A DNA stretch of 64,000 nucleotides from Azophilus sp965221465 (GCA_965221465.1 OZ244892.1:4402001-4466000), one strand, 5' to 3'. Positions 25,815 to 33,828 are shown, counted from the stretch's first letter. The notes: generated by a model not told the origin, from the sequence alone. Program-made: numbers and translations.

Positions 25815-25882
25815 CGGTCGTAATCGAAGAGGACGGCGAGGTCATGAAAGATCCCGCTCCGGGGTGCCAGGTTGGGAACGTT

Positions 25883-26137
25883 CATGGAACACTTTTTCCA
25901 AGTGATTGATTTTATTGAATTCGTTAACGTGGGGAACCGTTCCTTCGATCCGGCTCCGAGAACCGGTATGCGGTACGTGCATGCGGCGCACCAGGCGGCA
26001 GCGCTTACCGCTACGACAGGCGCAAGCGCGAGCCCTAACAGCGCCGCATACACGCACCGCACACCGATTCTCTCCCAGCGGTTGTCAGGTGCTCCTTGCG
26101 CGTCCTCGTCCCGGCGCGCCGGGTTGGGAACTCGCAT
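25883..26137 (+). repeat. R1 repeat copy D
   Basis: Complete copy: head CATGGAACACTTTTTCCAAG, TTCGATCCGGCTCCGAGAAC, both internal arms, and the tail with CGGCGCGCCGGGTTGGGAAC. An open frame starts at its first ATG (MEHFFQVIDFIEF, then SFDPAPRTGMRYVHAAHQ) and runs through the whole unit. It fills more than half of the 431-bp gap before the queuosine transporter; the 108 bases after it contain nothing recognisable, and no preQ1 riboswitch pattern was seen. Confidence 0.78.
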
Positions 26138-26245
26138 GCGAGAAACTGGTACGCATGTACCGTTTTCCGGTTGTCGGTGCCTGATGGAAGAAACGAGTCT
26201 CCGCGTCAGTGAGTGTGAAAAATCAACAACTTGAAGATTTGACTG

Positions 26246-27016
26246 ATGCAATCGGCAGGTAAACCGGATTACAGGAAACGGCGGCAGCGGGTGTTCCTGG
26301 TGCTCTCGGGAATCTTTCTGGGAACGCTCGCGCTGCTGAACGTGCTGGGCATCAGCCGCTTCATCGATCTGTCCTTCACGGTGTTCGGGCTGTCGATTCC
26401 CATGGTGGTCGCCGTCGGGGTGCTGCCCTACCCGATTACCTTCCTGTGCACCGACCTGATCAGCGAACTCTTCGGCGAGAAGCGCGCCAGGGACATGGTG
26501 TGGGTGGGGGTGCTGCTGAACGGCTGGGTGGTGTTCCTGCTCTGGCTGGGGGGTGCGCTGCCGGGTTTCGAGCCCGTCGACCCCGCCACCGGCCTGCCGT
26601 TGCCCGACGAAGCGGGCCGGTTGCCGATTTTCTACGAAGTCCGCCAGCTCGCCTTCGGCGCGGTGGCGGCATCGATGATCGCCTACATGGCCGCGCAGTT
26701 CTGCGATGTGCGGCTCTTCCACTTCTGGAAAAAACTCACGCGTGGCCGCCACCTGTGGCTGCGCAACAATGCCTCCACCATGGTCAGCCAGTTGCTCGAC
26801 ACCACGGCGGTGATACTGATCACGCACTTTTACGCCCAGGCGCTGCCGGTTGCCGCCGACGAGCCGCTGTGGCCGCAGTTGCTGGTGTTCATCGCGTCCG
26901 GATACGTCTTCAAGCTGTCGGTCGCGGCACTGGACACGGGGCCGATCTACCTGGCCGTGCATTGGCTGCGGCCCTACCTCGGCCTCGACCGGAACGAGGA
27001 AGCGGTCGAGGACTGA
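26246..27016 (+). CDS. yhhQ: Queuosine precursor transporter (YhhQ/VUT family)
   Basis: 256 residues with six likely membrane helices. The family core is visible as VLPYPITFLCTDLISELFG near residue 60, AQFCDVRLFHFWKKLT, LWLRNNASTMVSQLLDTTAV and SGYVFKLSVAALDTGPIYL. These proteins take up queuosine precursors such as preQ0/preQ1 for tRNA modification. The spacing and residues match E. coli YhhQ. No tgt or queA gene is in the window. Its likely substrate link to the pterin-like enzyme 1.3 kb downstream is only circumstantial. Confidence 0.9.
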   Translation: MQSAGKPDYRKRRQRVFLVLSGIFLGTLALLNVLGISRFIDLSFTVFGLSIPMVVAVGVLPYPITFLCTDLISELFGEKRARDMVWVGVLLNGWVVFLLWLGGALPGFEPVDPATGLPLPDEAGRLPIFYEVRQLAFGAVAASMIAYMAAQFCDVRLFHFWKKLTRGRHLWLRNNASTMVSQLLDTTAVILITHFYAQALPVAADEPLWPQLLVFIASGYVFKLSVAALDTGPIYLAVHWLRPYLGLDRNEEAVED

Positions 27017-27102
27017 GCCGATCGCCCCCGCAACGGATTGCCAGCATCGCCGGCACCGTTCGATTGCGTGAGAATCGCTTCGTGCTTTGTCCAGACCGGG
27101 TG

Positions 27103-27274
27103 GAGAGCCTTCAGCCGGGGAGCGCGAGGGGATACCCCTCGCAAGAAGAGAGCCTTCAGCCGGGGAGCGCGAGGGGATACCCCTCGCAAGAAGAGAGCCT
27201 TCAGCCGGGGAGCGCGAGGGGATACCCCTCGCAAGAAGAGAGCCTTCAGCCGGGGAGCGCGAGGGGATACCCCT
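27103..27274 (+). repeat. Four tandem 45-bp repeats with a hairpin in each unit
   Basis: The unit begins GAGAGCCTTCAGCCGGGGAG and ends CAAGAA. Three complete, apparently identical units are followed by a fourth that matches for 37 bases and then joins the head of R1-E. Each contains GCGAGGGGATACCCCTCGC, a perfect 8-bp stem with a 3-base loop. The array lies 86 bp after the yhhQ stop, so it could act as a transcription barrier. It starts the 588-bp gene-free stretch up to the SDR gene; R1-E and an R2 fragment fill the remainder. Confidence 0.9.
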
Positions 27275-27277
27275 TTC

Positions 27278-27534
27278 ATGGAACACTTTTTCCAAGCAAT
27301 TGATTTTATTGAATTCGTTAGCGTGGCAAACATGGCCTTCGATCCGGCGCCGAGAGCAGGTATACGGTACGTGCATCTGGCGCACCAGGCGGAGAAATTT
27401 ACCGCGACGATGGGTGCAAGCACGAGCCCAAACAGCGCCAGATACACGCACCGCACACCTGCTCTCTCCCAGCGTATTGCAGATGTTCCTTGCGCGTCAT
27501 CGTCCCGGCGCGCCGGGATCGGAACTCGCACATG
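27278..27534 (+). repeat. R1 repeat copy E
   Basis: Complete copy fused directly to the tandem array. Head CATGGAACACTTTTTCCAAG, arms GAGAGCAGGTATACGGTACG and CGCACCGCACACCTGCTCTC, tail CGGCGCGCCGGGATCGGAAC. The arms carry compensating changes relative to copies B and D (CAGGT/ACCTG instead of CCGGT/ACCGG). The frame MEHFFQAIDFIEF is open throughout. Confidence 0.78.
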
Positions 27535-27544
27535 GAAAACACGG

Positions 27545-27602
27545 CCGCGTAGGGCGAGTGCATCGGCGTCCACAGCAGGAAGTTGGTGACGGGTACGGGC
27601 TG
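27545..27602 (+). repeat. R2 repeat, right-end fragment attached to R1-E
   Basis: Contains GGGCGAGTGCATCGGCGTCC and CAGGAAGTTGGTGACGGGTA, the right half of R2. It ends at the stop codon region of the SDR gene. Confidence 0.65.
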
Positions 27603-27604
27603 AT

Positions 27605-28300
27605 TTACCGTTCCACTTGGCCGAGGTTGGCGTGGATCACGGCGCCGTTGATCGCCGGATTGCAGGAAGCCCAGAAAAGGGTTTCCGCAATCTCCGCGGG
27701 TTCGAGGAGCCGGTTGAACGCCGACACGTTGCGCACCGCATCCATCGCTTCCGGGGGAACGTGGGCTCTCAGCATCTCGGTGTCGGTAAACCCGGGGCAA
27801 ATGCAGGCGGTGTGAATGCCCGACCCGGCCAGGTCCTGGCAGGTGGCGCGCATCATGCCGATCAGGCCGTGCTTGGAAAGGGCGTAGGAGAAGCTGTTGG
27901 GCACGGCCTTTTCCCCGAGCGTGGAACCGACGTACAGGATCGAGGAACCCGGCTTCATGTCGGGGATGACGAATGCGTTCAGGCTGTTGGGCGCGACGAG
28001 ATTGACTTCCAGGGTTTCCCGCAGGCTGTCGCTCGCAGTTCGTGCGGCGCTGTCGTTGACGAGACGGGAGGCGTTGTGAACGAGGACGGTTTGCGCGGCG
28101 TTGGCGAGCTTCGGCCGCAACCGTTCGCCGATGGCGTCCAGAAACGACGGGGCTGCGAGGTCGCAGGGCACGTGATCCACCGTATCGATGGGGCAGGGTC
28201 GGCGGGAAAGATTGACAACGGCGTATCCCTCCTCGAGAAAACGTTGGGCGGTGTGCAGGCCGATGCCGGCGCTTGCGCCCGTGATCAGGGCGCACTTCAT
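27605..28300 (-). CDS. Short-chain reductase in a pterin-type operon
   Basis: 231 residues. MKCALITGASAGIGLHTAQR is a classical SDR coenzyme site. The later VLVHNAS takes the place of NAG, the catalytic block is FSYALSKHG, and GFTDTEML follows. Size and the N-A-S variant recall sepiapterin/pteridine-reductase-like SDRs. Its start overlaps the stop of the PTPS-like gene by 4 bp (ATGA), a strong hint that the two act in one pathway, for example reducing the pterin product. Last gene of a four-gene minus-strand operon. The specific reaction is inference. Confidence 0.8.
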   Translation of the reverse strand: MKCALITGASAGIGLHTAQRFLEEGYAVVNLSRRPCPIDTVDHVPCDLAAPSFLDAIGERLRPKLANAAQTVLVHNASRLVNDSAARTASDSLRETLEVNLVAPNSLNAFVIPDMKPGSSILYVGSTLGEKAVPNSFSYALSKHGLIGMMRATCQDLAGSGIHTACICPGFTDTEMLRAHVPPEAMDAVRNVSAFNRLLEPAEIAETLFWASCNPAINGAVIHANLGQVER

Positions 28301-28875
28301 GGGACGTCTGCCTGGCTGTCTTTTTCGGCTTCTTCGGCTTCGGCCGTTGCCGTGTTGTCCGTGGATTGCGCGCCATGCCGGGAACAGGCGTCTCCGGGCG
28401 CAAAGGAAGCCTCTGCCCACTGGCCGGGGCCCGAAGACACCAAAACGGTCATCCTGTGCATGTTCAGCGCCGCAACGTCGCGGTGGCGCATCAACTCGCT
28501 GCCAAGCCATTCGGCGAGCGCCTCGATGGTGATATTGGCAACGGGCAGGGTCAGAACGTCTCTCGGCAGGAACGGAATGCGTTCGCCATTGAAGTGGGCC
28601 ACCGTATAGCCGTCATCGTCGGCGATGGAGAGATGGGGCGAGCGGTCGGGCAGCAGGGTGCGCTCGTCGAGCCTGTCGCACAGCGCCTCGAGCCGGGTCT
28701 TCACGACGTTGTAGTCGAACGCCAGGCCGTCCGCGCCCACCTCGGCATCGATGTGCGCGGCGACCCGGAAATTGTGGCCGTGCAGGTTCTCGCGCTCGGT
28801 TGCCGAGAAGATGGTGAAATGGGCCGCGGCGAAATGCAGGGCCTCCTTGCGGATCTGTATGGTGGTCAACGCCAT
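28297..28875 (-). CDS. PTPS-III-type pterin enzyme (6-pyruvoyltetrahydropterin synthase family)
   Basis: 192 residues. The fold is recognised by LHFAAAHFTIFSATE, LHGHNFRVAAHIDAEVGADG and FDYNVVKTRLEALCDRLDER; zinc is expected at the histidines of HFAAAHF and HGH. The active-site motif is ENLHGH, that is ExxHGH, with no cysteine where QueD and eukaryotic PTPS have one. That is the PTPS-III signature; enzymes of this type convert dihydroneopterin triphosphate to 6-hydroxymethyl-dihydropterin and can replace dihydroneopterin aldolase in folate synthesis. It also has an unusual acidic C-terminal tail (TAEAEEAEKDSQ). Couples to the SDR by overlap. Confidence 0.82.
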   Translation of the reverse strand: MALTTIQIRKEALHFAAAHFTIFSATERENLHGHNFRVAAHIDAEVGADGLAFDYNVVKTRLEALCDRLDERTLLPDRSPHLSIADDDGYTVAHFNGERIPFLPRDVLTLPVANITIEALAEWLGSELMRHRDVAALNMHRMTVLVSSGPGQWAEASFAPGDACSRHGAQSTDNTATAEAEEAEKDSQADVP

Positions 28876-28928
28876 GGCCCATGCTAACCGCAGCCTGCGG
28901 GATCGACCAACCCCGGGGTGTCGCTCCG

Positions 28929-29618
28929 TCAGCCGATCGCCGCGGCAAATTCCGCGAGGCTTGTAAACGTCCAGGTCGGATTGGCGTCGGCGGGTTTGGC
29001 GGCGCCGAGGGAGGGGCGGTCGATCCAGACGGTATCGAGGCCGGCGGCGGTGGCGGGCACGATGTCGTGGAACCGGCTCTGGGCGACATGCAACACGGGG
29101 CCCTCGACCCGTTGCAACGCGGCCTCGAACATTTCCGGTGCGGGTTTGTAGACGCCCACCTGCCCGGCCGTGATGACGTGCTGAAATGGCACTTCCAGGT
29201 GTTTTGCGGACAGTTCGAACAGGTCGTCGTCGATGTTCGATACCACCGCCAGATCGAAGTGCTGCGCGAGCGAACCCAGGGATTCCACCGTATCCGCAAA
29301 CGGTGGCCAGTGCGCGATGCTGTCGGCAAAGCCTTGCAGGTCTTCTTCGCTGGGGGTAAACGCCAACCGCTTGCCGAATCGCTGCAGGACCCGGGCGAGC
29401 ACGGTCCGGTAGGAACCGCCCTCGGCCTGGGCTTCCGGTTCGTAGCGGCTGTAGCACTCCAGCACGAATTCGTCGATCACGTGCACGTCGTAGCGCTCGA
29501 ACAGGGGCTTCAAGCAGGCGAGGATGCCGGCCTCCCAGTCGATGAGGGTGCCGTAGCAGTCGAAGGTCAGGGTTCGATAATTGGCCGGGTCGATGCCATT
29601 GCCACTTTTGTCACTCAT
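28929..29618 (-). CDS. HAD-superfamily hydrolase, haloacid dehalogenase type II-like
   Basis: 229 residues. Motif I FDCYGTLIDW contains the nucleophile D20. Motif II is VVSNIDDD, motif III the lysine in GVYKPAPEMF, and the final acidic motif region QSRFHDIVPATAAGLDTVWI. The helical cap after motif I fits the L-2-haloacid dehalogenase/phosphatase subgroup. Its start overlaps the end of the CULT-domain gene by 8 bp (ATGAGTGA). It could act as a phosphatase in the same pathway as the pterin enzymes, but substrate prediction for HAD proteins is unreliable. Confidence 0.85.
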   Translation of the reverse strand: MSDKSGNGIDPANYRTLTFDCYGTLIDWEAGILACLKPLFERYDVHVIDEFVLECYSRYEPEAQAEGGSYRTVLARVLQRFGKRLAFTPSEEDLQGFADSIAHWPPFADTVESLGSLAQHFDLAVVSNIDDDLFELSAKHLEVPFQHVITAGQVGVYKPAPEMFEAALQRVEGPVLHVAQSRFHDIVPATAAGLDTVWIDRPSLGAAKPADANPTWTFTSLAEFAAAIG

Positions 29619-30012
29619 ATTGAATCCGGTCGAGTATCAGTCCGTAGAAGAATTCACCGTCCGAGCCCGGCGCGACCCGGTCGAAATACCAGCCGAGGTG
29701 CCGCTGACACTCCCCACAGGAGGCGATGCGCCAGTGAAAGCCCATGAACCAGCTATCCGCAGCTTCCGGCGATCCGACGATGTTGCAGCCGAGCGCTTCA
29801 CGGAAACAGCCGATGTGGAACAGAAAGCCGTACGGATTGGTGAAGCGGTGATCGTGGCTGCCGTTCACCTCGATGCTGTCGGCCTTCCTGCCGATCACCG
29901 TGGAGCAGGTTCCGCAATAGATGAAATCCCGGGCGTCCGCTTCCTCCCGGTCGAGCAGGGCCTGCAACTCGGGGTCGAGCCTCTCACGCGCCTTTTCGAC
30001 AACATCGCTCAT
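29611..30012 (-). CDS. CULT-domain protein (bacterial homologue of the cereblon ligand-binding domain)
   Basis: 133 residues. YCGTC (C33, C36) and SCGEC (C99, C102) form a four-cysteine zinc site. HRFTNPYGFLFHIGCF precedes a cage of three tryptophans at W88, W94 and W108. The spacing (6 and 14) is the same as W380, W386 and W400 of human cereblon, and the zinc cysteines fall at the matching distances. The CULT domain binds cyclic imides and uracil-like ligands; the bacterial role is not known. First gene of the operon CULT-HAD-PTPS-SDR, so a link to nucleobase or pterin-related metabolites is suggested. D86 stands where cereblon has H378. Confidence 0.85.
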   Translation of the reverse strand: MSDVVEKARERLDPELQALLDREEADARDFIYCGTCSTVIGRKADSIEVNGSHDHRFTNPYGFLFHIGCFREALGCNIVGSPEAADSWFMGFHWRIASCGECQRHLGWYFDRVAPGSDGEFFYGLILDRIQYE

Positions 30013-30030
30013 GCCGACACTTTAACGGAA

Positions 30031-30178
30031 AATGCCTTCAAGTGATTGATTTAAAAGCATTCACTAACGGGCAGAATCTATCATCCGATGCGACCCCGAG
30101 AACCGGTTTGCGGTACGTGCATAGGGCTCGCCGAATGGCGCACCAGGCGGATGCGCGTACCGCGACGATGGGCGCTGC
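30031..30178 (+). repeat. R1 repeat copy F, degenerate
   Basis: The head is reduced to TTCAAGTGATTGATTT, but the first arm GAGAACCGGTTTGCGGTACG, the TCGCCGAATGGC insert and ACCGCGACGATGGGCGCT are clear. The second arm is missing. It lies in the space between the CULT and ferredoxin-reductase genes, possibly contributing to the CULT operon leader. Confidence 0.65.
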
Positions 30179-30263
30179 GGACAACTGGTTTCGATAGCAT
30201 CTTTCAGCGTGCCATGGAGTGCAAGGGGGTAGTGCCGCCCCGGTTCGCGCTCGTGACGGTTCG

Positions 30264-31466
30264 TCAGAGCAGTGACTTCAGGTCCATTGCCGGGTTGGCC
30301 AGGGCTTCTGCATCGACTTCTCGGCCGATCAGGCGGCGGCAGATCATGAACTCCTTCGGGCTGTTGACGGCATCCACGGCAACGATTGTGCCGTTCTTCA
30401 GGTGAAACACGGCAAAGCTGTTTGCCGCCACGTCGCCGCGCGGCACTTCGGTGTCGCCATCGGCCGCAAAGCCGACCATCTGCAGCTTGAGTTCGTACTG
30501 GTCGGACCAGAACCAGGGCACCGAGGCGTAGACCTTGTCGGCGCCGCACATGTTGGCTGTCGCGACGCGCGCCTGTTCCATGGCATTGGGCACGGATTCG
30601 AGCCGCAGGCGCCGGTCGAGCAGGGGGTTGGGGTGATTGGTGCAGTCGCCGGCGGCAAAAATGTGCGGGTCGGCGGTGCGGCAGCGGTCGTCGACGACGA
30701 TGCCGTTGTCGCAGGCGAGCCCGGCATCGGCCGCCAGTTCGACATTGGGCACGATGCCGATGCCGACGATGACCAGGTCTGCATCGAACGCCGCATCGCC
30801 GCAGAGCACGCGGCTTACGCGTCCGTTGCCGGCAAACCCGGTGACCGTCATGCCGGTGTGCAGCCGCACGCCGCGGCCGTCGTGCAGGTCGTGGTAGAAC
30901 CGGGACATGAAGGGGGTGGTCACACGCTTCAGGATGCGGTCTTCCATCTCGATGACGCAAGCGTCCAGGCCGGCCTCGATGCAAACGGATGCCACCTCCA
31001 GGCCGATGTAGCCGCCACCGACAATCACGGCCTTGCGGCCGGGCGCCATCTCGGCCCTGATGTCGTCGACATCGGCGATCGTCCGCAGATAGTGGATGCC
31101 GGGGAGGTTGCTGCCTTTGAGTTGCAATCGGCGCGGGCGGCTGCCGGTGGCGAGCAGCAGCTTGTCGTAGGCCAGCGTTTCGCCGTCGGACGTGGCGACC
31201 GTTTGCGCGGAACGGTCGATGGATTCCACCCGCACTCCGGAACGGATGCTGACGTTGCGGTCGGCATAGAATTTCTCCGGCCGCAGGTAAACGCGCTCCA
31301 GACCGTGCTCGCCGGCAAGGTATTGCTTGGAGAGTGGCGGGCGCTGATAGGGGATGTGGGGCTCGTCGCCGACAATGACGATGTCCCCCTCGAAACCTTC
31401 CTGCCGCAGGCTGGCGGCAGCCTGGCCGCCGGCGTGTCCCGCCCCGGCAACGATCATTGTCGACAC
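30264..31466 (-). CDS. FAD-dependent ferredoxin/rubredoxin reductase
   Basis: 400 residues of the pyridine nucleotide-disulfide family, putidaredoxin-reductase type. FAD site IVAGAGHAGGQAAASL, the PPLSKQYLAG loop, NAD site AVIVGGGYIGLEVASV, and the second FAD motif IFAAGDCTNHPNP are present, with the reductase C-terminal domain from SVPWFWSDQYELKLQ onward. It would pass electrons from NADH to a ferredoxin that serves an oxygenase or P450; none is adjacent. The start is GTG, with an ATG three codons later equally good. Single gene. Confidence 0.9.
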   Translation of the reverse strand: MSTMIVAGAGHAGGQAAASLRQEGFEGDIVIVGDEPHIPYQRPPLSKQYLAGEHGLERVYLRPEKFYADRNVSIRSGVRVESIDRSAQTVATSDGETLAYDKLLLATGSRPRRLQLKGSNLPGIHYLRTIADVDDIRAEMAPGRKAVIVGGGYIGLEVASVCIEAGLDACVIEMEDRILKRVTTPFMSRFYHDLHDGRGVRLHTGMTVTGFAGNGRVSRVLCGDAAFDADLVIVGIGIVPNVELAADAGLACDNGIVVDDRCRTADPHIFAAGDCTNHPNPLLDRRLRLESVPNAMEQARVATANMCGADKVYASVPWFWSDQYELKLQMVGFAADGDTEVPRGDVAANSFAVFHLKNGTIVAVDAVNSPKEFMICRRLIGREVDAEALANPAMDLKSLL

Positions 31467-31501
31467 TTGAAAGCCCCGTTTCGCGAATGCCGGCTATTCT
31501 A

Positions 31502-31637
31502 GCCCGCATCCGTTACTAACTTCCTGCTGCGAATGCCGATGCACTCGCGCAGTCGCGGCCGCGCTTACGCGGCGCGTTTTGCTTCAGCGACGAAACGTCG
31601 ACGTCGTCGCGACGAAAGTTGGTGACGGATGCGGGCC
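31502..31637 (+). repeat. R2 repeat, complete copy
   Basis: 136 bp bounded by inverted ends GCCCGCATCCGTTACTAACT and AGTTGGTGACGGATGCGGGC. The centre contains CGTTTTGCTTCAGCGACGAA, found reversed in the lptE copy. It separates the ferredoxin-reductase and MFS genes, both on the minus strand, and could form a long hairpin there. Confidence 0.85.
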
Positions 31638-31677
31638 AGATGCACCGGGCGAACCTGCCAGCCTGACGACGCGGGGA

Positions 31678-32952
31678 TTACTCCAGATCCTCAGGCAGGT
31701 GCTTGCCCGCAATCCAGTAGTGCCAGGCGGCCCAGAGTTCCACCAGGGTGCAGATGGCGAGCGCGTAGCGCACGGATTCGTCGCCGAAACGGCCGGAAAG
31801 CAGATCGGTCAAGTAGCCGACGGCGAAGGGGCCGAGGCCGAGCCCGATGATGTTCAGGATGAATAGCAGCACCGCTGCGGCCACTGCCCGCATGCGCAGT
31901 TCCACCAGGCCCTGGGTCTGGGAGAAGGTGGTTGCCTGGTAGAAGTTGCCGAACAGCACCGGCACGATCATCAGCATCAGCGCCCAGTAGGGGTTGGGCA
32001 GGAAATACACGGCCAGGGTAGGCGGCACGATGCCGGCCAGCGCCACCGCGGCGATCCAGAGGTACCAGCGCTGGTCCCGGGCGCCGAGGCGGTCGGCCAG
32101 GAAACCTCCCCAGGCGATCCCGACGGCGCCGGGTATCCCGAAAATGAGCCCGAGCCAGGTGCCGAGTTCGCCGGTGGACATGTCGTGCACCCGGATGAAG
32201 AAGACCGGCGCCCAGCCTGCCAGCCCGTAGCCGACGAAAGCCGTCAGGGCGCCGCCGAATGCCATGTGCCGGAAGGTGCGCTTGCGCCACAGAAAGGCAA
32301 AGGTCTCCATGGCCGTCGGCATGGGGCCGGTATCCGTCCGGCCTTCGGAGAGGCCCCGGCGCGGCTCGCGCACGGTAAAACGCACGATCAGGGCGAGCAG
32401 CAGCCCGGGAATGCCGACCACGAAAAATGCAGTGCGCCAGCCGAAATACTCGTTGATCCAGCCACCCGCGGTGAAGCCGAACAGGATGCCGAGAGGAATG
32501 CCGAGCGAATAGACGCCCAGTGCGGAAGCCCGGCGATTCGGGGGATAGTAATCCGATATCATCGAGTGCGCGGGTGGGCTGCAACCCGCTTCGCCCACTC
32601 CGACGCCGATGCGCGCGAGCAGCAGATGCCAGAAATTCAGCGCCAGGCCGGAAATCGCCGTCATCGCGCTCCAGACGGCCAGCGCCAGGGCGATCAGGTT
32701 GCGGCGGCTGTGACGGTCCGCCCAGCGGGCGATGGGGATGCCGAGCGTCGCGTAGAAGAGCGCGAAGGCGAAACCGCTCAAGAGCCCGAGCTGGGTATCG
32801 GTCAGACCCAGGTCCAGCTTGATGGCTTCCATCAGGATGGAAAGGATCTGGCGGTCGATGAAGTTGAAGGTGTAGACGACCACCAGAACACTGAGCGCGT
32901 AGGTGCGAAACGACGTCTGCGCGCCGTTCGGAATGGCGCGTTCGCCGGTCAT
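31678..32952 (-). CDS. MFS transporter, spinster-like
   Basis: 424 residues with about twelve hydrophobic helices. FNFIDRQILSILMEAIKLDL and LGLLSGFAFALFYATLGIPI at the N-terminus, ARIGVGVGEAGCSPPAHSMI and YYPPNRRASALGVYSLGIPL are the pattern of the spinster/MFS_1 group abundant in aromatic- and steroid-degrading Proteobacteria. These are inner-membrane uptake or efflux carriers for organic anions or lipids. AAGGAG lies six bases before the ATG. Substrate unknown, no operon partner. Confidence 0.88.
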   Translation of the reverse strand: MTGERAIPNGAQTSFRTYALSVLVVVYTFNFIDRQILSILMEAIKLDLGLTDTQLGLLSGFAFALFYATLGIPIARWADRHSRRNLIALALAVWSAMTAISGLALNFWHLLLARIGVGVGEAGCSPPAHSMISDYYPPNRRASALGVYSLGIPLGILFGFTAGGWINEYFGWRTAFFVVGIPGLLLALIVRFTVREPRRGLSEGRTDTGPMPTAMETFAFLWRKRTFRHMAFGGALTAFVGYGLAGWAPVFFIRVHDMSTGELGTWLGLIFGIPGAVGIAWGGFLADRLGARDQRWYLWIAAVALAGIVPPTLAVYFLPNPYWALMLMIVPVLFGNFYQATTFSQTQGLVELRMRAVAAAVLLFILNIIGLGLGPFAVGYLTDLLSGRFGDESVRYALAICTLVELWAAWHYWIAGKHLPEDLE

Positions 32953-33140
32953 GCCGGCTCCTTGGGACCTGGCTCGAAGAGTGCCGGGCCTGGATTCCTG
33001 GGGCTGGGTTTACGTGTGCAGTTGACTTGCATCTCGAGCGACAGGCAACAAATTCGATGTCTTGGGCGCCTGGGGCACATGCCTCGTCAGTCCGGGAGGA
33101 AGCCTTGCTGGCTCAATGGCCGGACGCGACAGGCGGCCTG

Positions 33141-33476
33141 CTATTTCTTGCCCCTGTCGCCGGGCACCGGCATGGGGAACGGCGTGACGTTGCCCGTGGT
33201 CGTTTCCGTAACCTTGGCCACGCCCTCCTTTTCGACTTCGTCGATGCGGATCACGGCATGCATGGGGATGAAACTGCGTTGTACCCCGTCGAACTCGGTG
33301 CGCAGCTTGTCCTCGCCCGGGTCGATGACCACCTGGGTGCGCTTGCCGAAGATGTAATCCTCCACCTCGATGAAACCATAGAGGTCGCTGGAATAGATAT
33401 TGTGGGCGTAGACCTCGAAGATCTGGCCCATGCTGTGGAACAGCACCTTGTAGATGTGGGTCTGGTCGTCACTCAT
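33141..33476 (-). CDS. DUF1820-family protein
   Basis: 111 residues, soluble. HIYKVLFHSMGQIFEVYAHN, then SDLYGFIEVEDYIFG, VIDPGEDKLRTEF and FIPMHAVIRIDEVEK is the DUF1820 pattern found almost only in gammaproteobacteria, where it commonly neighbours miaB. Here too it is divergent from miaB. No function has been established; a small all-beta fold seems likely. Confidence 0.82.
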   Translation of the reverse strand: MSDDQTHIYKVLFHSMGQIFEVYAHNIYSSDLYGFIEVEDYIFGKRTQVVIDPGEDKLRTEFDGVQRSFIPMHAVIRIDEVEKEGVAKVTETTTGNVTPFPMPVPGDRGKK

Positions 33477-33481
33477 GCGCC

Positions 33482-33760
33482 CTATATAGGTACTACGGTC
33501 CCAGGTTGCAACTCTTTATCGATTTTGGCTGCCCGGAGACTGCGCCGCAGCACCCGATCCTGATGTTCGCGGATCGAGTTTGCAGATGCATCGACAGTCA
33601 AGCCGACGACAGCCCTTTGGTGTCCTGCTTTACCAAATGTGTTGCGATTCTCAATGCTGTGCCGCACGCTGGAACGTAACGATCTCGCGAGCAAGGACAC
33701 CAAGTTGGTCTGAGGCATCGCTTCGTTGAGTTTTGCCTCTGTCGGCCCTGAAGTGGGCAA
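33482..33760 (-). CDS. Possible small protein of unknown identity
   Basis: 92 codons, in a locally less GC-rich 352-bp gap between the divergent DUF1820 and miaB genes. The product would be basic, with RSSVRHSIENRNTFGKAGHQ and VDASANSIREHQDRVLRRSL. I recognise no family. Codon use differs from the neighbours and no ribosome-binding site stands out, so it may be a remnant or not coding. The last part of the gap must hold the miaB promoter, which I could not place. Confidence 0.25.
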   Translation of the reverse strand: MPTSGPTEAKLNEAMPQTNLVSLLARSLRSSVRHSIENRNTFGKAGHQRAVVGLTVDASANSIREHQDRVLRRSLRAAKIDKELQPGTVVPI

Positions 33761-33828
33761 GGTGGCGCCGTCTGTAGTAGATTCGCGTCCCGCCTTTTGC
33801 CGGGCATCCTGAAACCATCCCGAAACAG

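Noticed and set aside
26138..26245. preQ1 riboswitch in front of the queuosine transporter gene
   Set aside because: The leader lacks the preQ1-I hairpin and A-rich tail pattern; most of it is R1 flank.
27103..27274. CRISPR array
   Set aside because: The 45-bp units are directly contiguous with no variable spacers, and no cas genes are present.
25205..27451. A very long minus-strand frame over the luciferase-like gene, R1-D and yhhQ
   Set aside because: It contains translated tandem repeats (repeated GIPSRSPAEGS) and reads backwards through well-supported genes; it is a by-product of high GC.
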